Assembly: GCA_945947925.1 (NCBI GenBank)
Contig: CAMEZU010000019.1
Span: forward strand, 1 to 15,819
Direction of reading: 5' to 3'
From: an uncultured Verrucomicrobiota bacterium
GTDB lineage: Bacteria; Verrucomicrobiota; Kiritimatiellia; RFP12; UBA1067
Length of the DNA: 15,819 nt
The number at the start of each line of letters is the position of its first letter. Position 1 is the first letter of the stretch. The translations under genes were made by a program, and so were the position numbers. A model generated the notes under the pieces. That model was given only the letters and a program-made list of their open reading frames with translations. It searched no databases and was not told the origin of the DNA. Positions 15,701-15,819 of this stretch are shown here, piece after piece.

Positions 15701-15819
15701 ATCAACGGCGGAACCGTCCCGAACAACATCCGCAAGATCATCTCTGTCGCCGTCCAGTTCCAGATGATGCCGGCCGAGCATTCCGGCCTCGCGTTCCGTA
15801 ACTTCCGTCTCGAGGAGGC
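12788..15819 (+). CDS. secreted clan GH-A TIM-barrel glycoside hydrolase, 3' truncated
   Basis: Open from ATG 12788 to the right edge: 1010 codons and no stop, so the C-terminus is outside the window. Signal peptide MKRQSLALAISVLSVAAAA, then DEYLDPKG. The N-terminal domain begins with KEGHLLVNGQPHYFPATIWYG, the usual first strand of beta-galactosidase/mannanase-like barrels. E218 in YELFNEP is the likely acid/base and E317 in KPIVDSEMY the likely nucleophile, about 100 residues apart as expected for clan A. Residues about 430-530 (RKVAVLFSQTNEREAF, then RYDVLTFAGVSKMDP and RRRIDEWAAKGGSLVEF) resemble the GH42 trimerisation/glutamine-amidotransferase-like domain. The rest (about 560-1010) seems to be beta-sandwich modules, ending in a carbohydrate-binding-like region (AGSWCCGNADLAESIPV, SGLAFRNFRLEE). 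I cannot assign a GH family; GH42-like is closest. Second gene of the operon, nine bases after the esterase. Confidence 0.85.
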   Translation, partial: MKRQSLALAISVLSVAAAADEYLDPKGLGFDPFVPFGAIPQSELYPKAAKLTVAKEGHLLVNGQPHYFPATIWYGSTELECNEDTPGYVDELKWLYQAMPGYDDLQRLGLDGIGYEAPMDWFHKFNPDQKVRRRDDKKYAGAIASGLPLYVDFTASCWSHGALWIKNEKMKSLPGDHFMPYSIVTEEGRDVWKTMWTEGAKDTIAMGWKPWCYELFNEPACSEEGRAPENLKGAERIKFVEEKFSSLLKEGQEALRKVDPDALACFQPTTMRTRGIDLYEANRHLKVVCAPTGGHGGAVEAHLLRALADGKPIVDSEMYVGCSTNSIRQSFLDQYQRGYNVSYMFKWSRRPSDWRAVHEVEEKEGKWKGTKFWRMWPEESLKKVGKVSAYNFLCPYKVATDQLLGIRIAKREIQDVNEFFTPRDRGIPRKVAVLFSQTNEREAFACGGGNHRLFDALVQALDYAHLPVDVIFEPQINETDRLSRYDVLTFAGVSKMDPTTRRRIDEWAAKGGSLVEFKEKVPTADMVSQVLAAAAKKGVKPCCEMLDAIKDDGTPANSIEVTPARRGRLDAYMVTSRAPTLPVVRFKPAPLAGAKKPVLVRLSTRPGTEAVEGADPRVRNLVTHRQPLRPDANGYYTLVLKGGSHFYVYGDTADVLAKYPRTKDVVWDVGLTAEQALAFGKAEIEREKAERAARMPVFDVDPNRMVFVRLNEFANIQNPGFKIPWGVTDWRGMRFDFVRFDQNQFKDVIKVDKPVKGIAVDSRAAYVYFAHTAAPKYRVVYDDKTSVKVDAKSGQEVVVWKDGEGHKYLIRQWPNPKPEKKIASIDIAPGKPGAIVAAITVQKPDPKVVTFPKFGRTGGGRGVHASYDEATKTWNVALDETAGSWCCGNADLAESIPVEPGKYCRLYFEMNRLPDADGNYHDHATPQLKLNGRDENGKLAFGGWRVPMHKRGGWAYRADSDPETWETVWIGINGGTVPNNIRKIISVAVQFQMMPAEHSGLAFRNFRLEE

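Noticed and set aside
1..15819. CRISPR arrays, tRNA/rRNA genes, insertion sequences, integrase or toxin-antitoxin genes.
   Set aside because: None seen: no spaced direct repeats, no cloverleaf sequence, no transposase or integrase motifs in any convincing frame.

Overview
The window is GC-rich bacterial DNA and reads as a carbohydrate-degradation locus from the PVC superphylum, most likely a gut or sediment member of Kiritimatiellota, Verrucomicrobiota or Lentisphaerota. Three things point there: a secreted protein built of autotransporter-associated beta-strand (PATR) repeats, a XylR-type regulator with a LacI-like sensor and an AraC-type DNA-binding domain, and a high density of signal-peptide-bearing carbohydrate-active enzymes. 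The taxonomic call is inference; there is no rRNA or other marker gene here.

Left part (1-2489): the 3' end of a PATR-repeat surface protein gene that enters from the left edge, then a small unrecognised gene whose last part appears frameshifted (a plausible tail continues in another frame to 2423), then a G-rich promoter region. Middle (2490-9210): a single intact 1786-codon gene for a secreted enzyme with four glycosidase modules (GH43, beta-sandwich, GH43, GH51, GH43), a strong hairpin over its stop codon, and an alginate-lyase-superfamily (alpha/alpha toroid) secreted lyase with its own promoter. Right part (9259-15819): a LacI/AraC hybrid regulator on the minus strand, convergent with the lyase. 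Divergent from it is an operon of a large SGNH sialate/acetyl-xylan-type O-acetylesterase followed, with a Shine-Dalgarno overlapping the upstream stop, by a secreted clan-A TIM-barrel glycoside hydrolase. That last gene is open for 1010 codons and runs off the right edge.

Taken together the enzymes could de-arabinosylate, deacetylate and depolymerise a decorated plant polysaccharide (arabinoxylan or an arabinan/pectin-type glycan, possibly with uronic acids), with the XylR-like protein as local pentose-responsive switch. The substrate is inference from families. No transporter, SusC/D pair or intracellular pentose gene lies in the window.

The least ordinary features are the four-module GH43/GH51 polypeptide, a six-copy heptanucleotide tandem repeat translated inside its GH51 module, a perfect 10-bp-arm palindrome translated inside the esterase gene, the apparent frameshift near 2250-2290, and -10 boxes placed so close to three start codons that the transcripts should be leaderless.
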